DNA of 64,000 nt from Afifellaceae bacterium. GTDB taxonomy: Bacteria > Pseudomonadota > Alphaproteobacteria > Rhizobiales > Afifellaceae. The notes below the pieces were generated by a model. It had not been told where the DNA came from. It was given only the letters and a program-made list of their open reading frames with translations, and searched no databases. Within the stretch, counting starts at the first letter, position 1. Every line of letters starts with the position of its first letter. Both the position numbers and the translations under genes were made by a program. Location of the stretch: assembly GCA_028281235.1 (NCBI GenBank), contig JANQKG010000042.1, positions 24,807 through 88,806 on the forward strand. The letters are read 5' to 3'. Shown here piece by piece: positions 28,651 to 40,744 of the stretch.

Positions 28651-29406
28651 CTAACTGGCGACGCGGGCGAATGTCAGTACGTCGATTGCGGCCGCCCCGG
28701 CGCGCAGCAGCGCCCGGCTCGCGGCCTTTGCCGTGGCGCCTGAGGTGTAGACGTCGTCGACCACGAGAACGTTCCTCTGCGTGACATGGAACCGCAGGCG
28801 ATCAGGCACGCGGAAGGCGCCGCGCACGTTATCGCGGCGCTGCGTCGCGCTTAGACCGACTTGTTGGCGTGTCTGTTTAATCCTTTGCAGAACAAGCGGA
28901 TTTTGTGGAATTCCAGAGAGACCGGCGAGCTTCGCCGCCAAAAGCGCCGCCTGATTGAAGCGGCGGCTCCATAATCGCCATCGGTAGAGGGGCACCGGCA
29001 CGATCAGCGTGCAATCGGTCAGAAGCTCGTGGCCGGCGCGGTGCATTGCGCTCGCTATCAGATCGGCGACATGGTGGCGGTCGTAATATTTGAGGTGATG
29101 AACGAGCTGGCGCGCGGTGTCGCTATAGAGCGCCGCCGACCGTGCCCGGCGAAAGGGCGGCGGATCGGCAAGCGCTTCGGCGGAGACGATCCCCTCGCCC
29201 ATCTCGTAGCTGAAGGGCGTGCCGTAGACCGGGCAGAGTGGTGGCGCGATGAAGCGGATCGCCGCCCAGCATCCCGCGCAAAGCCCATCGCGATCGCCCA
29301 CAGCGCTGCCGCACCCGGCGCAGGTGGGCGGGAGAACAAGATCAGCCGCAATGCGCGGCAAGCGCCGCAGGTCGGTAAACTGAGTAGCAAGTTTGAGCGC
29401 CGGCAT
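28651..29406 (-). CDS. ComF family protein (double zinc ribbon / phosphoribosyltransferase)
   Basis: 251 residues from the ATG at 29406. A longer in-frame start would overlap the divergent methyltransferase gene. N-terminal zinc ribbon CAGCGSAVGDRDGLCAGCW, then a PRT domain with the PRPP loop VLVVDDVYTSGAT. The family is linked to DNA uptake in other bacteria, and comEC is also in this window, but competence is not demonstrated. Confidence 0.9.
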   Translation of the reverse strand: MPALKLATQFTDLRRLPRIAADLVLPPTCAGCGSAVGDRDGLCAGCWAAIRFIAPPLCPVYGTPFSYEMGEGIVSAEALADPPPFRRARSAALYSDTARQLVHHLKYYDRHHVADLIASAMHRAGHELLTDCTLIVPVPLYRWRLWSRRFNQAALLAAKLAGLSGIPQNPLVLQRIKQTRQQVGLSATQRRDNVRGAFRVPDRLRFHVTQRNVLVVDDVYTSGATAKAASRALLRAGAAAIDVLTFARVAS

Positions 29407-29449
29407 GCCGCCATGGTATCGCGGCTGAGAAGCACGGTCATCCCGGACC

Positions 29450-30331
29450 ATGGTCACCAACGTCACCGACAAGGCGCTTATGCGCCGCCGCCTTGCCCGA
29501 GCCGCTCGGCTTGGCGATCAGCGCCCGGATTTTTTGATGGCGCGCGCGGTGGACGATCTAGCGGAGAGGATCGGTGCGACGGAACGGCGCTTCGCGACCG
29601 CCGTCGCGCATGGCGGGCAGAGCGCGGCCTTTGCGCAGGCGCTCCTCGCCTCAAGCAAGGTCGGCGCGGTCCATCGGCTGGAGGCGAGCCATGCCGTGCT
29701 CGGCGGCGCCGACATGTCCGGCGCGGTCGCCGACGAGGAGGCGCTGCCGCTCCGCGCCGCCTCGCTCGATCTTTTTGCTTCAGCGCTGGCGCTGCACTGG
29801 GCCAACGACCTGCCCGGCGCGCTCATTCAGATCCGCCAGGCGCTGAAGCCTGACGGCCTGTTTCTTGCCGCAATGATCGGCGGCGAGACCCTGGCTGAGC
29901 TGCGCGAGGCTTTGGTGGCGGCGGAGACGGAGCTTCGCGGTGGTGCGTCGCCGCGTGTCATGCCCACGGCCGACACGCGCGATCTCGGTGCGCTCCTGCA
30001 GCGGGCGGGCTTCGCGCTGCCGGTCGCCGACCGCGATCTGGTGATTGTGCGCTACGGTTCCGCCTTCGACCTGTTGCGCGACCTCAGGGCGATGGGCGCC
30101 ACGAGCGCTCTTTCGGAGCGCAACCGGCAACCGCCCAGCCGCCGGCTCTTTCTGCGCGCAGCGGAAATCTATGCAGAGCGGTTCAGCGATGCCGACGGGC
30201 GCATCCGCGCCAGCTTTGAGATCGTCTTCCTGTCTGGATGGGCGCCGCATGAAAGCCAGCAACAGCCGGCGCGGCGCGGCTCCGGCCAGGTGAGCCTGGC
30301 CGCTATCTTGGGGAAGGACGAACGGACATAG
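29450..30331 (+). CDS. Class I SAM-dependent methyltransferase (BioC / NDUFAF5-like)
   Basis: 293 residues. The SAM fold has a divergent motif I (GAVHRLEASHAVL), then LPLRAASLDLFASALALHWAND, the BioC/NDUFAF5 signature, and KPDGLFLAAMIGGETL. In mitochondria NDUFAF5 modifies a complex I subunit; alphaproteobacterial homologues are uncharacterised. It is divergent from comF with a 43-bp spacer. Confidence 0.88.
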   Translation: MVTNVTDKALMRRRLARAARLGDQRPDFLMARAVDDLAERIGATERRFATAVAHGGQSAAFAQALLASSKVGAVHRLEASHAVLGGADMSGAVADEEALPLRAASLDLFASALALHWANDLPGALIQIRQALKPDGLFLAAMIGGETLAELREALVAAETELRGGASPRVMPTADTRDLGALLQRAGFALPVADRDLVIVRYGSAFDLLRDLRAMGATSALSERNRQPPSRRLFLRAAEIYAERFSDADGRIRASFEIVFLSGWAPHESQQQPARRGSGQVSLAAILGKDERT

Positions 30332-30378
30332 CAATGCGGCCCGCTGCGGGCCCGGCAGCAATGTCGGCGGACGCCGAT

Positions 30379-30552
30379 TCAGAGATAGTTAATGATAATC
30401 AGAAGCTTGTCGTAGAGCGTCGACAGCGAGCCGCCGGTGGCTGAAATCCCGATGATCGCAACGGCGATGATGCCAGAGACAAGCCCGTACTCGATCGCCG
30501 TCGCGGCGCTCTCGTCGGACCAAATCCCCCTCAGGCTCAAACGATGGATCAC
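30379..30552 (-). CDS. Small Flp/Fap-type pilin-like peptide (57 residues, GTG start)
   Basis: GTG start with GGAGGGG just upstream, ending TGA at 30379. The protein has the hallmark ESAATAIEYGLVSGIIAVAI: a short charged N-terminus, the prepilin Glu-Tyr pair and a hydrophobic helix. Family members are the structural subunits of Tad pili. No other tad/cpa genes are in the window, so it is an orphan here; it lies 11 bp downstream of mutT on the same strand. Confidence 0.8.
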   Translation of the reverse strand: MIHRLSLRGIWSDESAATAIEYGLVSGIIAVAIIGISATGGSLSTLYDKLLIIINYL

Positions 30553-30562
30553 AACCCCTCCG

Positions 30563-30964
30563 TCAAAGCAGATCGGTCAGGTGACTGATCAACGGCTCGT
30601 CCGCAGCGGGCATCGGAAACTGGCGCAACCGATTCGCCCTAACCCATTTGATTTGCTGGGCCTCTTGCGGCTGAGGCCATCCTTCCCACCGTCTGCAAAT
30701 AAAGAGTGGCAACAAAATATGAAATTCTCCGTAATTATGACTGGCAAAGGTCAAAGGTGCCAGACACGCTTCGGTAACCTTCACGGAAAGCTCCTCTCGG
30801 AGCTCGCGAATAACCGCCTCCTCGGGTGTTTCATGCGGCTCCACCTTGCCGCCGGGAAACTCCCAAAGGCCGGCCATGGACTTGCCCTCAGGCCGCTGGG
30901 CAATGAGCACGCGCTTGTCCGGATCGACGAGCGCACAGGCGGCGACGAGCAGAAGGCGAGACAT
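30563..30964 (-). CDS. mutT: MutT-type Nudix hydrolase (8-oxo-dGTP diphosphatase)
   Basis: 133 residues from the ATG at 30964, 11 bp after the argJ stop; the longer in-frame alternative overlaps argJ. The Nudix box GGKVEPHETPEEAVIRELREEL is present (read as G-x5-E-x7-R-E-x2-E-E), preceded by GLWEFPGG. Removes oxidised nucleotides. argJ-mutT is a conserved rhizobial pair. Confidence 0.92.
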   Translation of the reverse strand: MSRLLLVAACALVDPDKRVLIAQRPEGKSMAGLWEFPGGKVEPHETPEEAVIRELREELSVKVTEACLAPLTFASHNYGEFHILLPLFICRRWEGWPQPQEAQQIKWVRANRLRQFPMPAADEPLISHLTDLL

Positions 30965-30975
30965 CGGGAATCGGT

Positions 30976-32217
30976 TCAGCTGCGATAGTCGGCGTTGATG
31001 GCGACGTAATCGGCTGTGAGATCGCACGTCCAGATCGTCGCCTGGCCTGGCCCCAGCCCGATATCCACGCGCAGCGTCAGCTCAGCGTTCTGCATATAGG
31101 CTGAGACCGCATCCTCCGAATAATCAGGGTCTCGCATGCCCTCCAGTGCCACGCGGTGCGGGCCGAACCAGATGGCCAGACGATCGCGATCCGCTGGCTC
31201 GCCCGCCTTGCCAACGGCCATTACCACGCGGCCCCAATTGGCATCGGCGCCGGCGAACGCCGTCTTGACGAGCGGCGAGTTGGCGATGGAGAGCGCGACA
31301 CGTCTGGCTGAGGCGTCGGTCTCCGCGCCCGTCACTTGCACCTCGACGAACTTGGAGACGCCTTCGCCATCGCACACGATCTGGTGGGCGAGATCACGGC
31401 AGATTTCGCTCAGGGCTCCGCGAAAGGCCGTGAGCGCGTCGGCATCGGCGTCAAGCGCCGGGGCACCTCTCTCCGCAGCCGTTCCGTTGGCGAAGGCCAG
31501 CACCGTGTCGGAGGTGGAGGTATCGCTGTCGACGGTGATGGCGTTGAAGCTCTCCGCTACGGCGTCCGACAAGGCCGATTGCAGCGCCGGTTGGCTGATG
31601 GCTGCGTCGGTGAAGATAAAAGCCAGCATGGTCGCCATGTCCGGGGCGATCATGCCGGAACCTTTGGCAATACCATTGATCACCCATTCGCCGCTCTTTG
31701 TGGCGACGCGCCGTGTCGCCACTTTGGGATAGGTGTCGGTCGTCATGATAGCGCGCGCGGCATCCACGAAACGGCCGGGCTCAGCCTTCGTCGCAAGCTG
31801 AGCGAGATGTGCGGCAAAGGGTGCGGGGTCGAGCGGCTCGCCGATGACGCCGGTCGAAGCCAGGAAGACCTCGTCCTCGCTGCAGCCGACGGCCGCCATT
31901 GTTGCTGCGACCGTCGCCTCCACGGCCTGGCGGCCCTTCATTCCGGTGAAGGCATTGGCGTTGCCGGAATTCACCACAAGCGCCCTCGCCTTGCCGCCGG
32001 CCAGCTTTTCACGGTCCCAGTCGACCGGCGCAGAGGCGCAGCCCGATTGCGTGAAGGTGCCGGCGACCGTCGCCGCGTCATCGAACACGACGAGCAACAG
32101 GTCGGTGCGTCCGCGATAGCGGATACCGGCTTCCGCCGTCGCCAGGCGGACGCCGGCAAGCGCCGGCAGATCCGGGAAAGCGGACGGGGCGAAGGGTGAG
32201 ACCTTACCCAAAGTCAC
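30976..32217 (-). CDS. argJ: Bifunctional glutamate N-acetyltransferase / amino-acid acetyltransferase
   Basis: 413 residues from a GTG. Recycles the acetyl group in arginine synthesis (ornithine acetyltransferase). The precursor self-cleaves before the nucleophilic Thr196 in PDMATMLAF. Typical [10 protein letters not shown] and the C-terminal ADNWGR-type block ([14 protein letters not shown]) are present. Only 6 bp follow the parvulin gene stop, so co-transcription is likely. Confidence 0.96.
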   Translation of the reverse strand: MTLGKVSPFAPSAFPDLPALAGVRLATAEAGIRYRGRTDLLLVVFDDAATVAGTFTQSGCASAPVDWDREKLAGGKARALVVNSGNANAFTGMKGRQAVEATVAATMAAVGCSEDEVFLASTGVIGEPLDPAPFAAHLAQLATKAEPGRFVDAARAIMTTDTYPKVATRRVATKSGEWVINGIAKGSGMIAPDMATMLAFIFTDAAISQPALQSALSDAVAESFNAITVDSDTSTSDTVLAFANGTAAERGAPALDADADALTAFRGALSEICRDLAHQIVCDGEGVSKFVEVQVTGAETDASARRVALSIANSPLVKTAFAGADANWGRVVMAVGKAGEPADRDRLAIWFGPHRVALEGMRDPDYSEDAVSAYMQNAELTLRVDIGLGPGQATIWTCDLTADYVAINADYRS

Positions 32218-32223
32218 GTGGCG

Positions 32224-33162
32224 TCATTGAGCGTTATCGGTCGACGCGGGCTCTTCAGCGGCCGGCTCCTCCTCGCCGCCTGCGCTTGCTTCGGCCTCCG
32301 GGGCTGCGATCATCTCCACCGTGTATTCGTCGCGAAGCCCGGCGATGAGCATCTCAAACTTCTGCCGATTCAAGTAACTGCGCAGCTCAGCCTCGATCTG
32401 CATCAGGGGCGGCGGTTCCGTCACGCCCTGTTCCTCCACCTTGATGACATGCCAGCCATACTGAGTCTCGACCGGCTCCTCCACCGTCTCTCCCGGCTGC
32501 AATGCGAACGCTGCATCCTCAAACGGCTTCACCATCTGTCCGCGGGGGAAGAAGCCCAAATCGCCGCCGCGTTGGCCGGATGGGTCTATTGACTGCTTCG
32601 CGAGTTCCTCAAACGCCGCCCCGCCGTTCAGCTCTTCGATGATCTTCTCGGCCGCTTCCTTCGTCTCGACCAGAATGTGGCGCGCGCGGATTGTGGGCTT
32701 CGGCTCGTGTGTCTCAACCACTAGCGACTGATAGCCGGCCTGCACCTCCTCGTCGGTCAGCGCGCCGAGGAGGTTCTCTTGAATGAAGAGGTTGCGCAGC
32801 GCCTGCAACTTCAAGAACTCCAGGCGCTGTTCAAACGCCTCGGTCTGATCCAAGCCGGCGTCCCGCGCAGCTTGGGCCATGAGTTCCAGATTGATGTAGG
32901 CGTCGATGGTGACGCTCCGCTGCTGGTCAGGCGCAACCTGGGACAACTCGGCGGCGAAGGCTTCTCTGGCGAGTTCGATATCTCCCTCGGTGACCTCTTT
33001 ATCGCCGACACGGGCGACCACGGCCTTCGGGTCGCGCATCGGGGCCGGTGCTTCAGCGGCGGGCGCCTCGGAAGCGTCTTGTGCGGTCGCGAAGGGTGCG
33101 CCAACGGTCAGCAGTAGAAAGACGGCCGAAGCGGCCGCGCCGATCCTTGACATAAAGGTCAT
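32224..33162 (-). CDS. Periplasmic parvulin-type peptidylprolyl isomerase
   Basis: 312 residues from the ATG at 33162 (AAGGAG 5 bases upstream), chosen over an upstream in-frame extension. Signal peptide 1-29 (ending FATAQ). A SurA/PrsA-like N-terminal helical part (about 45-160) is followed by the rotamase domain with [14 protein letters not shown] and [13 protein letters not shown]. The C-terminus is Glu/Ala-rich. Helps fold exported proteins; its position divergent to secA fits a secretion role. Confidence 0.93.
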   Translation of the reverse strand: MTFMSRIGAAASAVFLLLTVGAPFATAQDASEAPAAEAPAPMRDPKAVVARVGDKEVTEGDIELAREAFAAELSQVAPDQQRSVTIDAYINLELMAQAARDAGLDQTEAFEQRLEFLKLQALRNLFIQENLLGALTDEEVQAGYQSLVVETHEPKPTIRARHILVETKEAAEKIIEELNGGAAFEELAKQSIDPSGQRGGDLGFFPRGQMVKPFEDAAFALQPGETVEEPVETQYGWHVIKVEEQGVTEPPPLMQIEAELRSYLNRQKFEMLIAGLRDEYTVEMIAAPEAEASAGGEEEPAAEEPASTDNAQ

Positions 33163-33377
33163 GGGAACTCCTTGATGGGGCGCGGCACAGTGGGGATTCG
33201 GGCCCAAGCGCCAGCGTTGACAGAGCTTTGGCCCGTTCTTATCTGTCGCAGGTCCCGCAGTCCACTGCCGGGAGCCGATCTCGTACGGTCGTCGCCACCC
33301 CATTGAAGTGCCGCGCCGCGCGAAGCCGTAACCCAAGAGCGGTTCCGACATCGTCCCGGCGACCAGGAAGGACAATC

Positions 33378-36095
<2,718 letters not shown>

Positions 36096-36139
36096 GAGAG
36101 ATTGATCGGCTCAGCAGCAGCCCAAGCCGAGCGCGGGTG

Positions 36140-36243
36140 TTTTGTCGTCATGCCCGGACTTGATCCGGGCATCCACAACTGAGCGGCGACTGAAGCCGAC
36201 GATTGCGGGATGGATTGCCGGGTCAAGCCCGGCAATGACGACA
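36140..36243. repeat. Two-hairpin CGTCATGCCCGG repeat downstream of secA
   Basis: Left arm GCCCGGACTTGATCCGGGC and right arm GCCGGGTCAAGCCCGGC each fold into a strong stem. The flanks GTCGTCATG and AATGACGAC are complementary. It lies between secA and the convergent lipoprotein L,D-transpeptidase and could end both transcripts. A widespread rhizobial repeat type. Confidence 0.8.
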
Positions 36244-36263
36244 GTCAGAAGCGCAGACGGCGT

Positions 36264-37688
36264 CTACTGCCCCTGCTTCATGAGCCGCAGGACGAAGCCG
36301 GTCAGCCCCCCCTCCTCCGTCTCCGCCTCCGCATAGGCATTGGCGACGCTTGGGTCGAGCGGAGCGCTTTCCACGAACATCCGCTCCTCAAGGGTTGCTG
36401 CACCGTCTTCAGCAAGCAGCTTGTCCTTCTTCTTCGGCTCAGGCACTGGCGGCTGCTCGGCCGCCGGAGCTGGCGCCGGAGTTGCGACCTCCTGCGTGCG
36501 AAGCTCCGGCACGGGCAGGAAGTCGGAATTGGCGGGTGCCGCGGGCTCTGCTGCCGGTGCCGCTGCGGGCGCGGCGGCAACGACCGGCGCAGCCGGACGC
36601 GGGGTCGGAACGGGCGGTGCCGGATCGGGCGCGGGCTGCGGCGCGGCTGCGGCAACAATCGGCACGGTCGATTGGGCCGGGGCGGTGGAAAGAAGCGTCG
36701 ACGTCGCGGCTGGCTCAGTCGGCAGCGCGGCCGTGGAAATGGCAATCGGCGACGCGCGCTGCGCCGTCGACGGTTCAGCCATGGCCAGCGTGATGGCCTG
36801 CGACCCGTTGGTGTTTTCCTTGCGGTCCAGCCGCTCGGCGAGCTGCATCAGCTTGATGTTGTCGCGCGCCTGCTTCTCGGCGACGGAGACGCGGATGCGC
36901 TCCGGCATCGACATGTCGGGGCACTGGCCTGACGGATTGAAGCTCTGCCCATTGGCCGCAACCGCATTGAAGACGTAGCGGTTCTCGCAGACATCCACCT
37001 TGGGCGGCTGGCCGACGATGTCGAAATGATCGTAGCCTTCCTTCAACATCATCCAGAACGGCATGTTGGGGTCGTTGCGATGACGGGCCATGTTTCGCGG
37101 CGTCATGCGGAACGGATAAGCGTGCACCTGGAAGTCACGCTGCCCACCCTGAAAGGCCAGGCGGCCAAGCGTGTAAATCTCCTGGATGTGCTCGTCGGTC
37201 ATGGAATAGCAGCCGCGCGAGGAACACGCGCCGTGCACCATCAACTCCGAGCCGGTGCGCCCAAGCGACTGGTCGAAAGCGTTCGGGTATCCCATGTTGA
37301 ACGAAAGGTGGTATTTAGAGTTCGGGTTCATTTGCGCTGGGCGGATCGTATAGAAGCCCTCCGGCGCCTGGCGGTCGCCTTCCTTCTTCTTCGGGCCCAG
37401 CACGCCCGACCACGCGCAGATCTCATAATCCTTGAGAAAGGCGTAGCGGCCGGTGGCTTTCTGTAGCTTCCAGACCTCTAAGGTCGCTTCTTCCTTGAAG
37501 ATGCGGACCATGATGGGCGAACGCTGGTCCATGCCCTTGCGCTCAAGAAGCGCCCGCGTGCCTGAGTCGAGCGGCCGCATATGCTTGGGCAGCGTGCCCT
37601 GATATTCGGAGCAGGCGGCGAGCACCAGCAGAGCCGACGCCGAAGCCGTCAACAATCCCGCCCGAAGCACTTTCGAAAACCGCGCCAT
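36264..37688 (-). CDS. L,D-transpeptidase (YafK-like), lipoprotein, with Pro/Ala-rich tail
   Basis: 474 residues from the second possible ATG at 37688. Lipobox LLVLAAC gives a lipid-modified N-terminus. YkuD-type catalytic block HGACSSRGCYSM (about residues 150-162) with the KKKEGDRQAPEG segment before it. The last about 170 residues are low-complexity Ala/Pro-rich and end in a Glu-rich stretch (EAETEEGG). Likely acts on peptidoglycan; the tail may span the periplasm. Confidence 0.9.
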   Translation of the reverse strand: MARFSKVLRAGLLTASASALLVLAACSEYQGTLPKHMRPLDSGTRALLERKGMDQRSPIMVRIFKEEATLEVWKLQKATGRYAFLKDYEICAWSGVLGPKKKEGDRQAPEGFYTIRPAQMNPNSKYHLSFNMGYPNAFDQSLGRTGSELMVHGACSSRGCYSMTDEHIQEIYTLGRLAFQGGQRDFQVHAYPFRMTPRNMARHRNDPNMPFWMMLKEGYDHFDIVGQPPKVDVCENRYVFNAVAANGQSFNPSGQCPDMSMPERIRVSVAEKQARDNIKLMQLAERLDRKENTNGSQAITLAMAEPSTAQRASPIAISTAALPTEPAATSTLLSTAPAQSTVPIVAAAAPQPAPDPAPPVPTPRPAAPVVAAAPAAAPAAEPAAPANSDFLPVPELRTQEVATPAPAPAAEQPPVPEPKKKDKLLAEDGAATLEERMFVESAPLDPSVANAYAEAETEEGGLTGFVLRLMKQGQ

Positions 37689-37830
37689 CACTCGGTCCAT
37701 TACGCCAGGCTCCGTTCGCCCGGGCCGACGCTCAACGCCCCGGATTCTGCGAGCCCGGTGGGTACTGAAGCGTTAGCATGATCGTCGCGCCCCATGCACC
37801 CCCCGCAATCTGAGGTCTCAGCCGGCGAAA

Positions 37831-38790
37831 TCATTGAATGGACCGCCCGAGCGCCAGGAATTTCTCGCGGCGCTGGCTGAGGATATCGCCCCGATTGAGG
37901 CCTGCAAGGTCCTTCAGCGCTCCGGCGATCACTTCCCCTGCCCGGTCGATCACCTTCTCGGGATCGCGATGTGCGCCGCCGAGCGGCTCTTCCACGATTC
38001 CGTCGATAATCCGCAGATTCATGAGATCGGCCGCGGTGATCTTCATGGCTGTCGCGGCGTCCTGCGCGCGGCTGGAATCGTGCCACAAGATGGAAGCCGC
38101 GCCCTCAGGAGAAATGACCGTATAGATAGCGTGCTCCAGCATATAAACGCGGTTGGCCGTGGCGAGCGCTATGGCGCCGCCGGAGCCGCCTTCGCCAATA
38201 ATTACGGCAACATTGGGGGTGCCGAGCCGCAGGCCGGCCTCGGTGGAGCGGGCAATCGCCTCCGCCTGGCCCCGCGCCTCCGCGTCGATGCCGGGATAGG
38301 CGCCGGCGGTGTCGACGAGCGAGATCACAGGCATGGCGAAGCGGTCGGCCAGTTCCATGACCCGCGTCGCCTTGCGGTAGCCCTCAGGCCGCGACATGCC
38401 GAAATTGTGCTTTAGCCGGCTTTGCGTGTCCTCGCCTTTCTCCTGCGCAAGGACAGCCACCGGTTCACCCTGGAAGCGTCCGAGGCCGGCGACGACGGCC
38501 TTGTCGTCGGCGAACTTGCGGTCGCCGGCCAAAGCTTCGAAGTCGGTCACCAGCCGGCTGATATAGTGCTTGGCGTGCGGACGGTCCGGGTGGCGCGCCA
38601 CCTGCGTCTTCTGCCAGGGGGTGAGCTTGGCGTAGATGCCGGCCAGGGCGTCGCGCGCCTTGCCCTCCAAGGCCGCGATTTCGTCGGCGACGGAGACGTT
38701 TTCCGCGTCGTTCCCCTCCAGGAGCCTCAGCTCCTTGATCTGGCCCTCCAGATCGGCGACAGGCTTTTCGAAGTCGAGAAACGTAAGCAT
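37831..38790 (-). CDS. accA: Acetyl-CoA carboxylase carboxyltransferase subunit alpha
   Basis: 319 residues from the ATG at 38790. Transfers carboxyl from biotin to acetyl-CoA with AccD to make malonyl-CoA. Typical MLTFLDFEKPVADLEGQI start, GRFQGEPVAVLAQEKG, DTAGAYPGIDAEARGQ, and GEGGSGGAIA. Downstream of xerD with a 93-bp gap. Confidence 0.97.
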   Translation of the reverse strand: MLTFLDFEKPVADLEGQIKELRLLEGNDAENVSVADEIAALEGKARDALAGIYAKLTPWQKTQVARHPDRPHAKHYISRLVTDFEALAGDRKFADDKAVVAGLGRFQGEPVAVLAQEKGEDTQSRLKHNFGMSRPEGYRKATRVMELADRFAMPVISLVDTAGAYPGIDAEARGQAEAIARSTEAGLRLGTPNVAVIIGEGGSGGAIALATANRVYMLEHAIYTVISPEGAASILWHDSSRAQDAATAMKITAADLMNLRIIDGIVEEPLGGAHRDPEKVIDRAGEVIAGALKDLAGLNRGDILSQRREKFLALGRSIQ

Positions 38791-38883
38791 GTGGCTCCGG
38801 GGGCCGTGCCGAATCCGGCCGTTCCGCTTGCAATTGTGGCGGAAACTGGCGAGCGCCCAATGCCGAGTCAAGGCTCGCGCGGG

Positions 38884-39834
38884 CTATTGAGACACTTCGA
38901 CGTCGGCGAGCGGATGGTGTTCGTTGACGAGCTGTTTCAGCCGCTCGTCGAGCACATGGGTGTAAATCTGCGTCGTAGAGATGTCGGCGTGGCCAAGCAG
39001 GGTCTGCACGGCCCTGAGGTCGGCGCCGCCGGAAAGAAGATGCGTTGCGAAAGCATGCCGCAGCACGTGCGGCGAGAGCTTGGCGGCCTCAAGGCCAGCA
39101 CTGGCGGCCAGGCGCTTCAAATCACGAGCGAAGGCCTGCCGCGTGAGATGCCCCTCGGCGCTGTCGGCGGGGAACAGCCACTTGCCGGCAATCTTGCCGA
39201 GCACTTCCGCGGCGGCGCGATAATCGTCCAACGCGGCATGAGCGGCGCGGCTCAAAGGCACCAGCCGTTCGCGGCCGCCCTTCCCTGTCACCGCGATCAA
39301 GGGCCGGCCGGCGCGCCCGGCCGCGGCGGGAAGGCTGACGAGTTCGGAGACGCGCAGGCCGGTGGCGTAAAGAAGCTCCAGGAGCGCGACTAGGCGCAGC
39401 GCGGCGAAGCGCTTCCGCGGCGTCAGATCAGGCGCCGTCGCTGCCTCCTGCGCCACTGCCAAGAGCCGGTCCACCTCCTCCACCGTCAACACCTTGGGAA
39501 GCGCCCGGCGCGGCTTCGGCCGCTCCGCCGTGGCGGTAGGGTCGTCATCGCGCAGACCTTCGGCGACCAGGAACTTGAAGAACTGCCGAAGCGCCGATAG
39601 CCGCCGCGCCTGCGAGCTGGCGGCCATGCCGCGGCCGGCGAGCGCGGTGAGATAGCGCTGAATCTCGCCCGCATCGGCATCGGCCAGCCGGCCGGCCGAC
39701 TCGCGGAAATCGTCAAGGTCGCGACGATAGGCGGCGAGCGTATTGTGGCTTGCGCCCCGCTCGGACGCGAGCATCTCCAGAAAGGCTTCGGCAAGCGCAG
39801 AATCGCGGACCGCGCCGCCCTTGATCTTATTCAA
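38884..39834 (-). CDS. xerD: Site-specific tyrosine recombinase XerD
   Basis: 316 residues if it starts at the TTG at 39834, which overlaps the stop of the small upstream gene (TTGA); no ATG is available at the right place. N-terminal SAM-like core-binding domain (LASERGASHNTLAAYRRDL), then catalytic Arg in ATGLRVSELVSL, Lys in GKGGRERLVPL, His-x-x-Arg in SPHVLRHAFATHL and Tyr in TTQIYTHV. Resolves chromosome dimers at dif with XerC. A longer upstream frame overlaps the small gene and is not coding. Confidence 0.93.
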   Translation of the reverse strand: MNKIKGGAVRDSALAEAFLEMLASERGASHNTLAAYRRDLDDFRESAGRLADADAGEIQRYLTALAGRGMAASSQARRLSALRQFFKFLVAEGLRDDDPTATAERPKPRRALPKVLTVEEVDRLLAVAQEAATAPDLTPRKRFAALRLVALLELLYATGLRVSELVSLPAAAGRAGRPLIAVTGKGGRERLVPLSRAAHAALDDYRAAAEVLGKIAGKWLFPADSAEGHLTRQAFARDLKRLAASAGLEAAKLSPHVLRHAFATHLLSGGADLRAVQTLLGHADISTTQIYTHVLDERLKQLVNEHHPLADVEVSQ

Positions 39835-39974
39835 GGCTCCAGCCGGTCGTTGGGGATCCGCACCGTCATTTCCCGCGGATTGGGCTCCACTGAGATGACC
39901 AGTGCAACCATGCCGCCATAGACGATCGCGGCAAGAATCCCAAGCACCACCAATAGTCGTATGAGGCTCGGCAT
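39831..39974 (-). CDS. Small single-helix membrane protein upstream of xerD
   Basis: 47 residues. N-terminal membrane helix LLVVLGILAAIVYGGMVALV followed by a short periplasmic or cytosolic tail with EPNPREMTV and PNDRLEP. It overlaps xerD by 4 bp (TTGA), so the two are probably translationally coupled. The pairing occurs in many rhizobial genomes. Function unknown. Confidence 0.8.
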   Translation of the reverse strand: MPSLIRLLVVLGILAAIVYGGMVALVISVEPNPREMTVRIPNDRLEP

Positions 39975-40153
39975 CGGCTCCGTGTCTTGGCCCGAATCCG
40001 TCTAGCCCGTCCGCCGGGACGATAGCAAGGCGACATCGCGGCGCGGACCTTGGCGTTCTGACCTTGGTGTGGGGCAGCGCTTGACAGCCCTGTGAACGCC
40101 AGAGCACCACATCGTGAGACCGGGGCGCCATCGGGGCCTGGAGGACAAGGACG

Positions 40154-40744
40154 TTGGACGCGCGTCATCATCCGCTGAGCGAGGAACAGCTCGCGCGCCT
40201 GCGCAGACGCCTGGGCGAGCGGCTGATCGTGCTGATAGGCATGATGGGCGCCGGCAAGACCAGTATCGGCCGGCGGCTCGCCAATATCCTCAGCCTGCCG
40301 TTTCTTGACGCTGATTCGGAGATTGAGAAGGCAGCGAACCTCAGTATCTCGGAGATCTTCGAGCATTACGGCGAGACGCATTTCCGCGAGGGCGAGGAAC
40401 GGGTGATCGCGCGGCTTCTCAGCGGTGGGCCGGCCGTATTGGCGACCGGCGGCGGCGCCTTCATGAGCGAGGCGACGCGCCAGGCGTGCGGGGACATGGG
40501 CATCACCGTGTGGCTGAAAGCGGACGTGCCGGTCATGCTTGAGCGCGTGCGCAAGAAGGGCAACCGCCCGCTCCTGAAAGGCGCAGATCCAGAGGGCACG
40601 ATGCGTGCGCTCCTGAAAGAGCGGGAGCCGATCTACGCGCTCGCCGACATCGTCATTGCGTCGCGCGAAGCGCCGCATCAGGTGGTCGTGTCGGACATTC
40701 TGACGGCGCTGCAGGCGCATCTGCATCAGGGTGCCACGGCATGA
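40154..40744 (+). CDS. aroK: Shikimate kinase
   Basis: 196 residues from a TTG start with GGAGGACAAGG upstream; no better ATG exists. Walker A GMMGAGKTS (about 29-37), shikimate-binding DADSEIE and LATGGGAF, lid R in RPLLKG. Phosphorylates shikimate. Overlaps aroB by 4 bp. Confidence 0.93.
   Translation: MDARHHPLSEEQLARLRRRLGERLIVLIGMMGAGKTSIGRRLANILSLPFLDADSEIEKAANLSISEIFEHYGETHFREGEERVIARLLSGGPAVLATGGGAFMSEATRQACGDMGITVWLKADVPVMLERVRKKGNRPLLKGADPEGTMRALLKEREPIYALADIVIASREAPHQVVVSDILTALQAHLHQGATA

Noticed and set aside
38884..40131. Longer xerD with an extra 99 N-terminal residues
   Set aside because: The extension reads through the small membrane protein gene in another frame and into the region before aroK, with no recombinase similarity.
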